A stretch of DNA of 33,506 nucleotides from Crocinitomicaceae bacterium. GTDB lineage: Bacteria; Bacteroidota; Bacteroidia; Flavobacteriales_D; Crocinitomicaceae. The position numbers and the translations under genes were made by a program. This document shows positions 1 to 8,717 of this stretch, one piece after another (the stretch's first letter is position 1; each line of letters opens with the position of its first letter). Under the pieces are notes generated by a model. The model made no database searches and was not told the DNA's origin. It saw only the letters and a program-made list of their open reading frames with translations. The stretch spans positions 1-33,506 of the forward strand of contig JAURGK010000025.1 of the NCBI GenBank assembly GCA_030833845.1, read 5' to 3'.

Positions 1-284
1 ATCCATGCATTGATACCTCCTTCGAGCACATAGAGATTGGTTGCATTGTATTGTGTTTCTAAAAAATTTGCCAATGCTTCGGCACGTTTACCAGACTGGC
101 ACATCAATATGACTTGCTCGTAGGAATTATAATTTGAATACCGATTTGTAAATTCAGCCATAGGAATGGCGAGGCAATCAATTTTACAGGCATTGAGCTC
201 ATAGGGTTCTCTGATATCTATCAAAATACACTTATGCTGTTCGGCAATGGCTTTTAAAGCCTCCTCGGGACTCACTAGTTTCAT
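1..284 (-). CDS. Rhodanese-like domain protein (partial, C-terminus outside window)
   Basis: The first 94 codons of a small single-domain rhodanese are present; the gene runs off the left edge. The predicted protein shows the family landmarks: an IDIREPYEL stretch near residues 22-30, the active-site loop CQSGKR with the persulfide-forming cysteine at residue 62, and a YVLEGGINAW segment at the break. Rhodanese domains carry sulfane sulfur or act as sulfur-transfer modules. No signal peptide is seen, so it is probably cytoplasmic. It lies 33 bases downstream of the comEC-type gene on the same strand and appears to have its own promoter at 299-331. The sulfide oxidoreductase at 19432 could supply sulfane sulfur, but no direct link is visible. 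The family call is firm; the partner and substrate are unknown. Confidence 0.9.
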   Translation of the reverse strand, partial: MKLVSPEEALKAIAEQHKCILIDIREPYELNACKIDCLAIPMAEFTNRYSNYNSYEQVILMCQSGKRAEALANFLETQYNATNLYVLEGGINAW

Positions 285-298
285 TGGTAGTATTTAAA

Positions 299-331
299 CA
301 AAGATAAAAACACTTGCTTAGATAAGCTCAA
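299..331 (-). promoter_or_regulatory. Bacteroidota-type promoter for the rhodanese gene
   Basis: Read on the minus strand, a TTG (331-329) and a TATCTTTG (306-299) are separated by 22 bases. This fits the Bacteroidota housekeeping promoter pattern of TTG and TAnnTTTG. The inferred start near 295 leaves a leader of about 11 bases. The promoter overlaps the stop codon of the upstream comEC-type gene (318-320), so the rhodanese gene may be expressed both alone and by readthrough. Confidence 0.5.
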
Positions 332-2153
332 TGTTTTTACTTTGTTTTTGAGCCAAAATTTTTATTCTTAATTGTTTGTCATGATCAAATTGAATGGTGA
401 GTTGTTTTGTATGAAATTTTGATCTCCCCTTAGGTATAGTAAAGTAATTCACCCTGCAATTGCGCTGATATTTTAGATTTCGAATTAAATAATTCATTTT
501 TGATTTTTCTTTCTCCCCCCATACAAACACCTGTTTGCTACATTGATATACAAGGACCTTATCGGATCCTATCAGCTGAACTCCAAAATGATTTGCCGCT
601 GTTCGTTTTGGATAATTTAACCAAAGAATCAAAGTAAGGATGATTAAAAATTGATTTTTTCTGGTGATGCGAATAGGTCTGTAAATGATCATAAAACTAA
701 GACTCCAAAAGACCAAGACCCAAATAAAAGGCACCTGAAATCCTTGTGACAAGGCTCCGGGCAAATGGCTAAAAAAGCGCATGATTGCTAGCATTAATTC
801 AATGGATTGATCAAGAATAAATGCATAAGCGGTTTTAAAAAATGGCAACAATACAGCCAAGGGAAAGCAGAGTGAAAGTATCAATACGAAGCTAGAGAGT
901 GACATTAAAAAAAGACCAGCCAATGGTGCATAATTTGGGTAAACATGGAAATGATAAATACTCAAGGGCAGGGTAGTGAGCGTTGCGCTAAGGCCTAAGG
1001 CTGTGCCTGACCAAAGATGCTGAAGAATGTTAGAACGCCATGACAAAAGGCTCTCTATTTGGGAATAATATAAATAGATGCCAAGTATCGCTACATAGGA
1101 TAATTGAAATCCAATATCAAACAAATAACTAGGGTCGTAGAGCAACATACAAAACGCTGAAAAAAACAACAGGGTGAGTTGACTTCTTTGCAAACCAAAA
1201 AACTGAGCAAAGATGAGCAAACTAAACATGAAAACACTCCGCAAAACCGATGCTGAAAGACCAGTAATAAAGGCATAATACCAAATCAAGCCAAGCACTA
1301 TCATATAAGCTTGTTTTTTTGAAATCCACCGAGCAAAAATTCCCATAAAATTCGTTAGCAATAAAATAAATAATCCGATATGCATTCCCGAAACAGCCAA
1401 AATATGCATAGAACCAGTGGCTTGAAAATAATACCTCAATTGCTGACTTATTCCATCTCTTTGGCCAAGGACCAAGGCCCGGGCAATTGCAGCTGAGGCC
1501 GAGCCTAAATTTAAAGCAAAGAGTTTTGACCATTTTTCTTTCAAAACAAGCATGCCGTTTGGTGTGCGCAGTTGGTTTTGATTGGCACAAGGCATGATGT
1601 TTGTTCTACTCACAAAACAGTCGTGAGCACAGCCCTTCCTTTCCATAAAGCGCTCTAAATCGAATGCGCCTTGATATGTCTCATTGACAATACGCTTAGG
1701 TTGACATCTGAGCCAATAACTTTTTTTTAGGGAGAGTGCCGTGGAATCCTTTAGGTAAATCTGAAGTGAGATACTTTTGAATCTTTCCTTATCTCGGAAA
1801 GTAAAAATTCCTTGTCCTTTTTGAAGCTTTTGTGTCTGTTCTATAGAATAAAAGCGTATTTGCCCCAGAACCTCTTTTGAAAAATGCATTTTCCGTAAAA
1901 CACGGTAGGCTTTTTGTTTTTCAAAAAGTGAAAAAAAACCAAGCGCAAAGCAGCATGATATTATTGCGATATTGCGCTGCGACGGTATCCATAGACCAAT
2001 GCAACTCAGCGTTAAAATAATTGTAAAAATATATGCACTACCTTCCGTTAAATTACGGTAATCGCCAAAGTAAATACCTAAAACAAATGGCAATAACAAT
2101 GCAAAAAAATGCCAAAGTTGCTTACGAGCAACTTTTGGTTCTATTTCAAACAT
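318..2153 (-). CDS. comEC: ComEC/Rec2-family competence membrane protein
   Basis: A 611-aa polytopic membrane protein. The hallmark is the Competence-domain motif MHILAVSGMHIG at residues 249-260, followed by many hydrophobic segments to about residue 500. The N-terminal 200 residues begin with hydrophobic helices and then a soluble beta-rich part, as in the DUF4131 region of ComEC. The family forms the inner-membrane channel for single-stranded DNA during natural transformation. The C-terminus ends in about 80 basic residues and has no HxHxDH motif, so the metallo-beta-lactamase domain found in many ComEC proteins is absent. It lies 10 bases downstream of recQ, which suggests co-transcription. 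Family is sure; whether this organism is transformable cannot be told from here. Confidence 0.9.
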   Translation of the reverse strand: MFEIEPKVARKQLWHFFALLLPFVLGIYFGDYRNLTEGSAYIFTIILTLSCIGLWIPSQRNIAIISCCFALGFFSLFEKQKAYRVLRKMHFSKEVLGQIRFYSIEQTQKLQKGQGIFTFRDKERFKSISLQIYLKDSTALSLKKSYWLRCQPKRIVNETYQGAFDLERFMERKGCAHDCFVSRTNIMPCANQNQLRTPNGMLVLKEKWSKLFALNLGSASAAIARALVLGQRDGISQQLRYYFQATGSMHILAVSGMHIGLFILLLTNFMGIFARWISKKQAYMIVLGLIWYYAFITGLSASVLRSVFMFSLLIFAQFFGLQRSQLTLLFFSAFCMLLYDPSYLFDIGFQLSYVAILGIYLYYSQIESLLSWRSNILQHLWSGTALGLSATLTTLPLSIYHFHVYPNYAPLAGLFLMSLSSFVLILSLCFPLAVLLPFFKTAYAFILDQSIELMLAIMRFFSHLPGALSQGFQVPFIWVLVFWSLSFMIIYRPIRITRKNQFLIILTLILWLNYPKRTAANHFGVQLIGSDKVLVYQCSKQVFVWGEKEKSKMNYLIRNLKYQRNCRVNYFTIPKGRSKFHTKQLTIQFDHDKQLRIKILAQKQSKNIELI

Positions 2154-2163
2154 AAGCAGTAAA

Positions 2164-4029
2164 TTATAAGTAAAATTTTCCTGCTTTGTATTTGATTTTT
2201 TCGGTTAATAAGTGTGGTCTTATGATGGCTTCAAGCGCTTGAGGTGAGGCGGCAAAATGATCTATGAGCTCACTAAGTGTGCGCGGCGAATGTAAAAATG
2301 TGAGCAAATCAGTCTCGTTCACCTGTAGCGGACTACATACATCGCAGATGCCACATGGGATTGCTTCTTGACCAAAATAGCTTAGTAGCTGAATCACACG
2401 ACAGACTTTTGCTTTGCAATATTGCTCCATAGCTGCTACCTTACTTTGCATGGCTTCCTTTCTTTCAAGATAGATGGAGGGCTTTAATTTCAAATATGAT
2501 TCAGCTAAACGCTCCCTGATGAGATACAATTGTGGCAGGCTACTTTTTTTGGATAATTCTATGATTCCGTTTTTTTGCATGAATTCTAATTGTTCATATA
2601 AACGGCTTGAAGATATTTTTAGTCTCTGAAGTAATTTATCCTCATGAATGGCTGTCATGTTTTCAAAAATACCAGGATAAGACCTCACTAAAGTTGCGCA
2701 CAAGGTGTAATAGGCTTCATTTTGAATTTGAAAATGATACAACACCTCGTTATTGACGATAAACTGTATGCGCGTAGGTTGAAAAAAACCTTCAGAAAGA
2801 CTTAAATTTCCATTTTGTTCAAGCAATTTGAGGGCAAAATATACCTCTTCATCTGGTAGATTAAAGGTCCGACAAAAATGCTTTAGATCAAAATCATAAC
2901 GCTCCTCTTTGCCAGCACCTACAGCGACTTTTAAATAATTAAAAAGCGCTCTATACACAAAAGCAACGCGTTCGGCACTTGGGAAACTCCTTTTGAGTTG
3001 AAGTTGTAGTTTTTCTAAATCGCTCTTTTGATAGAGCAATAGGGCATAGGAAGGCAATCCGTCTCGGCCAGCTCTTCCGGCTTCTTGAAAATAGGCTTCA
3101 GGAGAACTTGGAACCTCGTAGTGTATTACAAAGCGAACATCTGGCTTGTCTATTCCCATGCCAAAGGCATTGGTTGCAACCATTATTTGAACTTGACCAA
3201 AAAGCCATTTTTGAAGTGAGCTTTTGCGTTCATTTGCTTCCATACCGCCGTGATATACCCCAACACTGATGCCATTTTGATGTAAAAGGAGGGCAAGTTC
3301 CTTCACCGATTTTCTCGTTTGGCAATAAATGATTGCACACGATTTTTCTCTTTTACAAAGTGCAATAATTTCAAATTCTTTTTGTTCGCTTTCTCTTACT
3401 CGATACGCCAAATTAGGCCTTGAAAAATCAGATTCTAATACCAAGGCCTTAGGCATTCCTAATTGTGATAAAATATCATTTTGCACGGCCTTAGTTGCTG
3501 TTGCAGTAAGGGCCAGCACAGGTACTTGAGATTGAAGTTTTCTGAGTTGAAGAATATTTCTAAAGGAGGGTCTAAAATCATGTCCCCATTCCGAAATGCA
3601 ATGCGCTTCATCTACCACTAAAAGTGAAATTTTCATTTGTTTGAACCGCTCAATGAAAAGTGCCGACTGCATGCGCTCAGGAGAAGTGTAAAGAAAGTCG
3701 AGGCCACCAAATTTGGCGTTATCCAATATTTGATCTATTTCTCGGTAGCTGAGTTCGCTAGTGAGGGCGCGTGCGCGCAAGCCTTTTTTTTGCAAGTTGG
3801 CGACTTGATCCTGCATCAGGGCAATGAGCGGTGAAATCACGATACACAATCCTTCTCTTTGTAAGCCAGGTACTTGAAAACAAATTGATTTACCACCGCC
3901 CGTGGGCAACAATGCCAAGGTGTCTTGACCCCTCAAGGCCGCTTCAACCACAGGCTTTTGGGCAGGTCTAAATTGAGCATACCCCCAGTGTTTTTGAAGT
4001 AGGTCAAGTGCATGGTCCATAGCTGACAT
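2164..4029 (-). CDS. recQ: RecQ-family ATP-dependent DNA helicase
   Basis: A 621-aa superfamily 2 helicase that unwinds DNA 3' to 5' in recombination and fork repair. The Q-motif region FRPAQ is near residue 20, Walker A LPTGGGKS at 41-48, DEAH at 140-143, the ALTATAT motif near 173, and the [10 protein letters not shown] motif VI near 315. A four-cysteine zinc cluster sits at C543, C559, C562 and C565, about 150 residues later than in E. coli RecQ. The part in between looks helical and winged-helix-like, and no HRDC-length tail follows (56 residues). This arrangement resembles a Bacteroidota RecQ paralog group. The start at 4029 is only five bases from a strong -7 box; an ATG at 4020 (residue 4) is the alternative. 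It leads the recQ-comEC pair. Confidence 0.93.
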   Translation of the reverse strand: MSAMDHALDLLQKHWGYAQFRPAQKPVVEAALRGQDTLALLPTGGGKSICFQVPGLQREGLCIVISPLIALMQDQVANLQKKGLRARALTSELSYREIDQILDNAKFGGLDFLYTSPERMQSALFIERFKQMKISLLVVDEAHCISEWGHDFRPSFRNILQLRKLQSQVPVLALTATATKAVQNDILSQLGMPKALVLESDFSRPNLAYRVRESEQKEFEIIALCKREKSCAIIYCQTRKSVKELALLLHQNGISVGVYHGGMEANERKSSLQKWLFGQVQIMVATNAFGMGIDKPDVRFVIHYEVPSSPEAYFQEAGRAGRDGLPSYALLLYQKSDLEKLQLQLKRSFPSAERVAFVYRALFNYLKVAVGAGKEERYDFDLKHFCRTFNLPDEEVYFALKLLEQNGNLSLSEGFFQPTRIQFIVNNEVLYHFQIQNEAYYTLCATLVRSYPGIFENMTAIHEDKLLQRLKISSSRLYEQLEFMQKNGIIELSKKSSLPQLYLIRERLAESYLKLKPSIYLERKEAMQSKVAAMEQYCKAKVCRVIQLLSYFGQEAIPCGICDVCSPLQVNETDLLTFLHSPRTLSELIDHFAASPQALEAIIRPHLLTEKIKYKAGKFYL

Positions 4030-4033
4030 GTAA

Positions 4034-4063
4034 CAAAGTTAAGGATTGCTTTTATACGCGCAA
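4034..4063 (-). promoter_or_regulatory. Promoter of recQ-comEC
   Basis: On the minus strand, TTG (4063-4061), a 19-base spacer and TAACTTTG (4041-4034) match the Bacteroidota consensus exactly. The last G of the -7 box is only five bases from the annotated recQ ATG. Transcription should therefore begin at or next to that codon, giving a leaderless or almost leaderless message, or translation starts at the ATG at 4020. Confidence 0.6.
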
Positions 4064-4067
4064 TAAG

Positions 4068-4098
4068 TTGTTTGCTCCGTCATTATGTGGTATATTCG
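4068..4098 (+). promoter_or_regulatory. Probable promoter of ilvE
   Basis: TTG (4068-4070) is followed after 20 bases by TATATTCG (4091-4098), one base off the TAnnTTTG consensus. The inferred start near 4102 gives a leader of about 15 bases. The -33 elements of this promoter and the divergent recQ promoter lie only four bases apart, back to back, so the two polymerases could not bind at once. Confidence 0.4.
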
Positions 4099-4116
4099 CA
4101 CATCAATTAACAAGCT

Positions 4117-5190
4117 ATGTCTGGAATGAACTTCCAATTTCCTGTAACTCACAATCCAAATAGCCAACTTGACGGCATCGACTGGAACAACCTTCCTTTC
4201 GGCAAAATATTTACCGATCACATGTTTGTCATGGAATATGCCGATGGTGCTTGGCAACAAGGTCAAATTGTACCGTTTGGCCCCATCAGCATGCATCCGG
4301 CTACTTCTGCAATCCATTACGGACAATCAATCTTTGAAGGCATGAAGGCCTACCGAAATCTTCAAAATGAGGTGGTGCTTTTTCGTCCAGAGTTGAATGC
4401 CCAACGCTTCTCGGAATCTGCTGCCCGTATGTGTATGCCCACGATTGCTGAAGATTTATTTTTAGAAGCAGTTCATCAATTGGTAGCACTTGATGCTGCA
4501 TGGGTAACCAACAAACCAGGATATTCCCTATACATCAGGCCTTTTATGTTTGCCACAGATGAGTTTGTGGGTATCAAGCCCTCAGACACTTATAAATTCG
4601 TTATCATTAATTCACCTGTTGGTGCCTATTACGCCGAACCTGTTCGCGTTAAAATTGAAGAATTCTATACCCGCGCTGCAGTTGGGGGCGTAGGGCGCGC
4701 TAAAGCCGCAGGCAACTACGGGGCTTCTTTGTACCCGGCAAAATTAGCTCAGCAACAAGGCTTTCATCAGTTGGTTTGGACAGATGCCAAAACGCACACC
4801 TTCATCGAAGAATCTGGCACCATGAACATCATGTTTGTAATCAATGATACTTTGATTACGCCTTCCGAAGATTCCGACACAATACTGCGAGGTACCACCA
4901 AACGTACCGTCTTGGAATTAGCTGCTTCATGGGGGGTTCCTATTGAAGAGCGTGCCGTCACCGTTACAGAAATCATTGAGGCGCTCAAAAGCGGGACATT
5001 GCAAGATGCTTTTGGTGCAGGAACTGCGGCTACCATAGCCCATATATCTACCATTGGCTTTCGCAATGAGCTATTTGAACTTCCTGCAATAGAAAGCAGA
5101 ACACTGTCGCTACGTATCAAAACCGAGCTAGATAATATTAAGTCAGGAGCCACCTCGGATACGCACCAGTGGGTTAGAAAAATCTGCTGA
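4117..5190 (+). CDS. ilvE: Branched-chain amino acid aminotransferase
   Basis: A 357-aa fold-type IV PLP aminotransferase. It catalyses the last step of leucine, isoleucine and valine synthesis and the first step of their breakdown, using 2-oxoglutarate and glutamate. Landmarks are HYGQSIFEGMKAYR (67-80), the PLP-lysine segment GVGRAKAAGNYGASL with K196, and EESGTMNIMF (231-240), typical of the mammalian-like (type II) branch. Length is normal and no signal peptide is present. The start at 4117 follows a plausible promoter; an ATG three codons later is possible. It is divergent from recQ and lies 36 bases before an unrelated secreted-protein gene. Confidence 0.95.
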   Translation: MSGMNFQFPVTHNPNSQLDGIDWNNLPFGKIFTDHMFVMEYADGAWQQGQIVPFGPISMHPATSAIHYGQSIFEGMKAYRNLQNEVVLFRPELNAQRFSESAARMCMPTIAEDLFLEAVHQLVALDAAWVTNKPGYSLYIRPFMFATDEFVGIKPSDTYKFVIINSPVGAYYAEPVRVKIEEFYTRAAVGGVGRAKAAGNYGASLYPAKLAQQQGFHQLVWTDAKTHTFIEESGTMNIMFVINDTLITPSEDSDTILRGTTKRTVLELAASWGVPIEERAVTVTEIIEALKSGTLQDAFGAGTAATIAHISTIGFRNELFELPAIESRTLSLRIKTELDNIKSGATSDTHQWVRKIC

Positions 5191-5226
5191 TTTGTGAAAT
5201 TCCAAGAGCTTGTGCATCTTTAAAAC

Positions 5227-6558
5227 ATGCGTATTGGCCTTCTTTTCTTTTTCATACTTCAATACTTTTTGGTAGATGCGCAAGTATTGCTTGTGGAATT
5301 CAAAGACGACAAGACCAATGAGCCAATTCCTAATGTAAGTTGCCAGGCCGAGTATTTTGTCGACGAAATAAAAATCGTCAAAACCAATATCTCTTCTCCA
5401 AAGGGGATCTTGTTGTTTCAGTTCACAGGTATAGAAACTAATCCTGGCTTGCTCATTTATGAACATCCAATCTATGTAAGTGGACAGAGAAGAATCATTT
5501 TAAATGCAGCGACCGACACCACCGTTTTACGAATCTTTTTGAAAGCACAAAGGGTGCAAGAGGTCAAAGAAGTGATATTAAAACCCAACAGACCTGACAC
5601 CATATTTGCTTCAAAAACCTATAGTGTGGGTGATTTTGAACTTGGTGAGCAGGGGCAACTTTACTTGCTTACTTATGAAAAAAACCTCCAACATGATGCT
5701 CAATTACAATGCAGGCTGCAAGATTCTACAGTATTTATGGCTCAAATTCCGCAAAGGGCCAATGGCTTGTTGCGTGATTTTCGTGGGAATATACATGTTC
5801 AAACCGACAACACTATGTATGGCGTCCGTCAAATAGACGGCACTTTACAATTGGGAGCCATTCCAAAAGATTATTATTATAAATACATTGCTCCGGTTGT
5901 TGATACAAGTTTAACACGTCAATTCTATTCTAGCTACATGGAGATATATCCAGCATTTGAGTATGGGTGCTTGGATCTTTTAGACTCGACATACAAATCT
6001 ATTTTACATATTCAAGACGACCTCATGATGGAGCTTTACAGGTCAGAATACAAATGGGTAGATGTTCGCACCAAACTTTGGGCAAAAAATTTGGAGCATC
6101 AAACGGGTATCGACGCAGAGATTTATGTTGGTGCCAATGTTTTTACACAATCCATCTATTATGAACCCGTATATGCACCGCTTTTTTTGGTACACGACAC
6201 TCTCTTCATTTTTGACTACCCAAAAGATTTATTGCGAGTATATAATTTACATGGAGATCTGCTCAAAAGTATCCCATTATATCATCATTACCGGGCAAAA
6301 CAAAGTGGGTTTCAAAAGAACCTACAACAAGACAGAAAAACAGGCTTAATTTATGCACTTTTTGAGCAAGATGGCTACAGCTATGTAGGTAGAATCAATT
6401 TAGCAAATGGCACCATTGAACATAAGGTACGTCTGGCTTTCAGGTATGTAGAGAAAGTGCGTATTTACAATGATGCTATATATTTTATTTACAGGCCCTT
6501 TGAATCGACGCAAAAGAAGTTTTTGTATAAACAAAAGCTTCCTTCCTTAGCTAATTAA
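5227..6558 (+). CDS. Secreted protein of unknown function with N-terminal carboxypeptidase-regulatory-like domain
   Basis: I do not recognise a named family for this 443-aa protein. It starts with a clear signal peptide ending at VDA, followed by Gln 20. Residues 20-100 read like the Ig-like CarboxypepD_reg/Cna-B fold common in Bacteroidota: VEFKDDKTNEPIPN, then GIETNPG and a basic strand. The remainder is rich in Tyr and in short alternating strands such as LFLVHDTLFIFDYPKDLLRVYN and YVGRINLANGTIEH, which suggests a WD-like or six-bladed beta-propeller. No catalytic motif is evident. It follows ilvE by 36 bases on the same strand, and its stop codon overlaps the stop of the convergent gene. 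Likely periplasmic or surface located. Confidence 0.75.
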   Translation: MRIGLLFFFILQYFLVDAQVLLVEFKDDKTNEPIPNVSCQAEYFVDEIKIVKTNISSPKGILLFQFTGIETNPGLLIYEHPIYVSGQRRIILNAATDTTVLRIFLKAQRVQEVKEVILKPNRPDTIFASKTYSVGDFELGEQGQLYLLTYEKNLQHDAQLQCRLQDSTVFMAQIPQRANGLLRDFRGNIHVQTDNTMYGVRQIDGTLQLGAIPKDYYYKYIAPVVDTSLTRQFYSSYMEIYPAFEYGCLDLLDSTYKSILHIQDDLMMELYRSEYKWVDVRTKLWAKNLEHQTGIDAEIYVGANVFTQSIYYEPVYAPLFLVHDTLFIFDYPKDLLRVYNLHGDLLKSIPLYHHYRAKQSGFQKNLQQDRKTGLIYALFEQDGYSYVGRINLANGTIEHKVRLAFRYVEKVRIYNDAIYFIYRPFESTQKKFLYKQKLPSLAN

Positions 6559-7508
6559 GGTTGTAAAATCACTTGTATCGAAACTGGCAGGTGATCTGAA
6601 TAACCACCAAGGTATTTAGAGCCTGCATAAGTTCTATTGGGAACTACCTGCCCTTTGTATTCGCTCAATAAAAAGGGCTCAGAATGTATTTTGCCGCTTT
6701 GTGTTTGCACTTGAAATTTTCCACTTAGGGCATTTTCAGAAACCATGATATGATCCAAGATGCCCCATTCATTTTTATAATTATAGGACCCTCCAAATTC
6801 TCCACTTTCTGCTGTGATCTGTGGAGAAAGCACGGAGGAAATCTGCCTAGGCGCCTTATCTTCAGGATAATCATTTAAATCTCCCATGAAAATAATTTTT
6901 GCTTTTGGCGTGTGCTGTTGGATAGAATCGATGAACTGCTTAGCATTATTGGAGGCCATTATTCGCCGAGGTTCGCTTTGTTCGGTCCCACCACGCCGAC
7001 TTGGCCAGTGATTGACCATCACATAAATGATTTCCTTCTTGTATTTGAATTGTGCCCACAAGATATCTCTAGAGGTTGGTATCGTATCTCCTGGTAATAC
7101 AAAACGCAGTTGGCCATAAGATTTCAATTTAAGCAAGTCTTGCCTGTATAGCAAACCCACATCGATACCACGGGCATCTGGGCTTTCAGTATGAACGATG
7201 GCATAGCGTTTATCGGCTCCTATGACATCCTGCAAAACAGCTCTGTTTTCAACCTCACAAACACCCATGAGCATCGGAAGCTGTAGGGTAGTCATTACTT
7301 GCTGAATGTGTGCGATTTTCTGCCAATACTTCTCTGAATTCCAATTGCTTAGCGCCTCAGGTAGAAATTCATCATCCTCGTTGGGGCCGTTGATCGTATC
7401 AAATAAGTTTTCTAAGTTATAGAAGGCTACTGTTTGAATTTGTTGCCCAAGAAATGCTGCTGGCCAAAAAGTCGCGAATATCACAAAAGTTAAAACCGAA
7501 TTTTTCAT
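6555..7508 (-). CDS. Secreted endonuclease/exonuclease/phosphatase-family protein
   Basis: A 317-aa metal-dependent phosphodiesterase of the EEP (DNase I-like) fold. Motifs run in order: VAFYNLENLFD, the metal-binding Glu in GVCEVEN, VNHWPSRRGG, GDLNDYPED, LDHIMVS and the catalytic YSDHLPV. The start at 7508 is chosen because it gives a proper signal peptide ending FLG before Gln. An in-frame extension to 7655 would add 49 residues that are only the shadow of the glycine-rich tail of the upstream gene. The substrate (nucleic acid, sugar phosphate or other phosphodiester) cannot be told. It lies 22 bases after the TPM gene and may be the last member of the lemA operon. Its stop shares TTAA with the convergent gene. 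Confidence 0.88.
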   Translation of the reverse strand: MKNSVLTFVIFATFWPAAFLGQQIQTVAFYNLENLFDTINGPNEDDEFLPEALSNWNSEKYWQKIAHIQQVMTTLQLPMLMGVCEVENRAVLQDVIGADKRYAIVHTESPDARGIDVGLLYRQDLLKLKSYGQLRFVLPGDTIPTSRDILWAQFKYKKEIIYVMVNHWPSRRGGTEQSEPRRIMASNNAKQFIDSIQQHTPKAKIIFMGDLNDYPEDKAPRQISSVLSPQITAESGEFGGSYNYKNEWGILDHIMVSENALSGKFQVQTQSGKIHSEPFLLSEYKGQVVPNRTYAGSKYLGGYSDHLPVSIQVILQP

Positions 7509-7530
7509 ACGAACCGTAAATATAATTGTT

Positions 7531-8298
7531 TTACCAGCTTCCTCCAGAACCACCGCCACCAAAACTTCCGCCACCAAAACCACCAAAGCCTCCGCTTGAA
7601 GATCCACCGAAGCCACCATGATTTGATCCAAATCCACCAAAATAAAAGAAACCACCTCCTGTTGAGCGGCCTCCCATTGTGGTGCCGCCTCCTCCGCGTT
7701 TGATCAATAAGTACAAGACGATTAATATAAATACCAAAGCAATAATTCCGCTCCCTAGGTCTCGTTGGTGAAATTGATCTCGATAGGTCTTTTCATTGAT
7801 TTCTCCCTTGGCTAGACCAAACAAAACATCAAGTGCATTATTAATTCCTTTTGCGTATTGCTCTTGTTTGAAGGCAGGCAAAATTTCATATTGCACTATA
7901 TCTTGACAAGCCAAATCTGTGATAGCAGCCTCTAGGCTACGCCCAGGGGCAATAAAAATTTGGCGACCGCCATTTTCTTGAGTTGGTTTGATTAAGATAA
8001 CGACGCCGTTATTCTTATCTTTTTTACCAATTCCCCAAGCTTCACCTAACTGAGTTGCATAGTGCCACGGTTCGTCATTATTGATGTCATCAATAATGAC
8101 GATGGTGATTTCATTGCTGGTTTCTTGTTCAAATTTATCGAGTCTTTGCTCTATTTGGGCCTGCTCATTGTCATTCAAAATGGCTTGAGCAGAATAGTTG
8201 TTTAAAAATCGAGGAGGGGAAAGGGGGCTAGGGTATTGTGCCTTAATTTGCAATAAGCCAAATAGATAAATAAAGATGAATAGTTGATATTTTTTCAT
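7531..8298 (-). CDS. TPM-domain membrane protein with glycine-rich tail (YgcG-like)
   Basis: A 255-aa protein with a signal peptide (cleavage after IKA, Gln 21), a TPM domain at about 33-165 (NEITIVIIDD, WGIGKKDKNNGVVILI, the GRSLEAAITD loop), one transmembrane helix at 182-199, and a tail after residue 201 made almost only of Gly, Ser and Phe. This is the classic YgcG layout: an extracytoplasmic TPM domain anchored by the helix, with the tail probably on the cytoplasmic side. TPM domains are implicated in membrane protein quality control and phosphatase-like roles, but the biochemical activity is unsettled. Its ATG overlaps the previous TPM gene's stop (ATGA, 8298-8295), so translation is probably coupled. 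Confidence 0.9.
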   Translation of the reverse strand: MKKYQLFIFIYLFGLLQIKAQYPSPLSPPRFLNNYSAQAILNDNEQAQIEQRLDKFEQETSNEITIVIIDDINNDEPWHYATQLGEAWGIGKKDKNNGVVILIKPTQENGGRQIFIAPGRSLEAAITDLACQDIVQYEILPAFKQEQYAKGINNALDVLFGLAKGEINEKTYRDQFHQRDLGSGIIALVFILIVLYLLIKRGGGGTTMGGRSTGGGFFYFGGFGSNHGGFGGSSSGGFGGFGGGSFGGGGSGGSW

Positions 8299-8717
8299 CC
8301 GAAACTTATTTGATCTGGGAGCTCGTTCTGGTCATTGGCTTGCCATGGAAAGTACAAGGCGAGTTTTTCTGCAGCCAAGGTAATGCCGGCGCACAATCCT
8401 TCTTTAATTTCATTTTTTTGAAAATGTTCTTGCATCACATCCCTCACACTATCCCAAAAATTGCTTGGTACCAAAGCATCAATTCCTTTATCGCCAATAA
8501 TGGCAAATTTTTTGTCTTGGTGAGCAAGGTAGATCAGTACTCCATTGCGCTGCTTGGTTTGTTGCATTTGCAATTGATGAAATACTTCAATAGCCCGATC
8601 TACTGGTGCTTTTTTACAATTGGCTTCTAAGTGTACACGGAGCTCGCCACTTGTTGTTTTTTCAGCCTTTGCAATGCAGTTAAGGATCTGTTTTTGTGCC
8701 TCTGTATCGATAATCAA
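8295..8717 (-). CDS. Soluble TPM-domain protein, TTG start
   Basis: A 140-aa single TPM domain without signal peptide or membrane helix. SGELRVHLEANC (23-34), NGVLIYLAHQDKKFAIIGD and GLCAGITLAAEKLA match the short cytoplasmic TPM partner often found beside lemA and the YgcG-like gene. No ATG occurs before residue 51, which would delete the conserved SGELRVH strand, so translation most likely starts at TTG 8717. That TTG overlaps the lemA stop as TTGA, and this gene's own stop overlaps the next start as ATGA. The three genes thus form a translationally coupled chain. Its role is probably linked to the membrane TPM protein and LemA; the exact function is unknown. Confidence 0.88.
   Translation of the reverse strand: MIIDTEAQKQILNCIAKAEKTTSGELRVHLEANCKKAPVDRAIEVFHQLQMQQTKQRNGVLIYLAHQDKKFAIIGDKGIDALVPSNFWDSVRDVMQEHFQKNEIKEGLCAGITLAAEKLALYFPWQANDQNELPDQISFG

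Noticed and set aside
113-317. Possible second frame or frameshift in the truncated rhodanese gene
   Set aside because: Translation on the minus strand from 284 is open and matches the rhodanese pattern throughout; only the window edge cuts it.
4767-5153. A 128-codon open frame on the minus strand
   Set aside because: Antisense to the conserved ilvE sequence, with Ser/Val-rich shadow composition.
7509-7655. N-terminal extension of 49 codons to the EEP gene ending at 6555
   Set aside because: It is out-of-frame sequence opposite none but overlapping the Gly/Ser tail of the TPM gene, with repetitive low-complexity residues, and it would bury the signal peptide that begins at 7508.
7534-7700. 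Short repeats of the GGNGG type as a DNA repeat element
   Set aside because: They are codons of the glycine-rich protein tail with irregular spacing, not a separate repeat or CRISPR.
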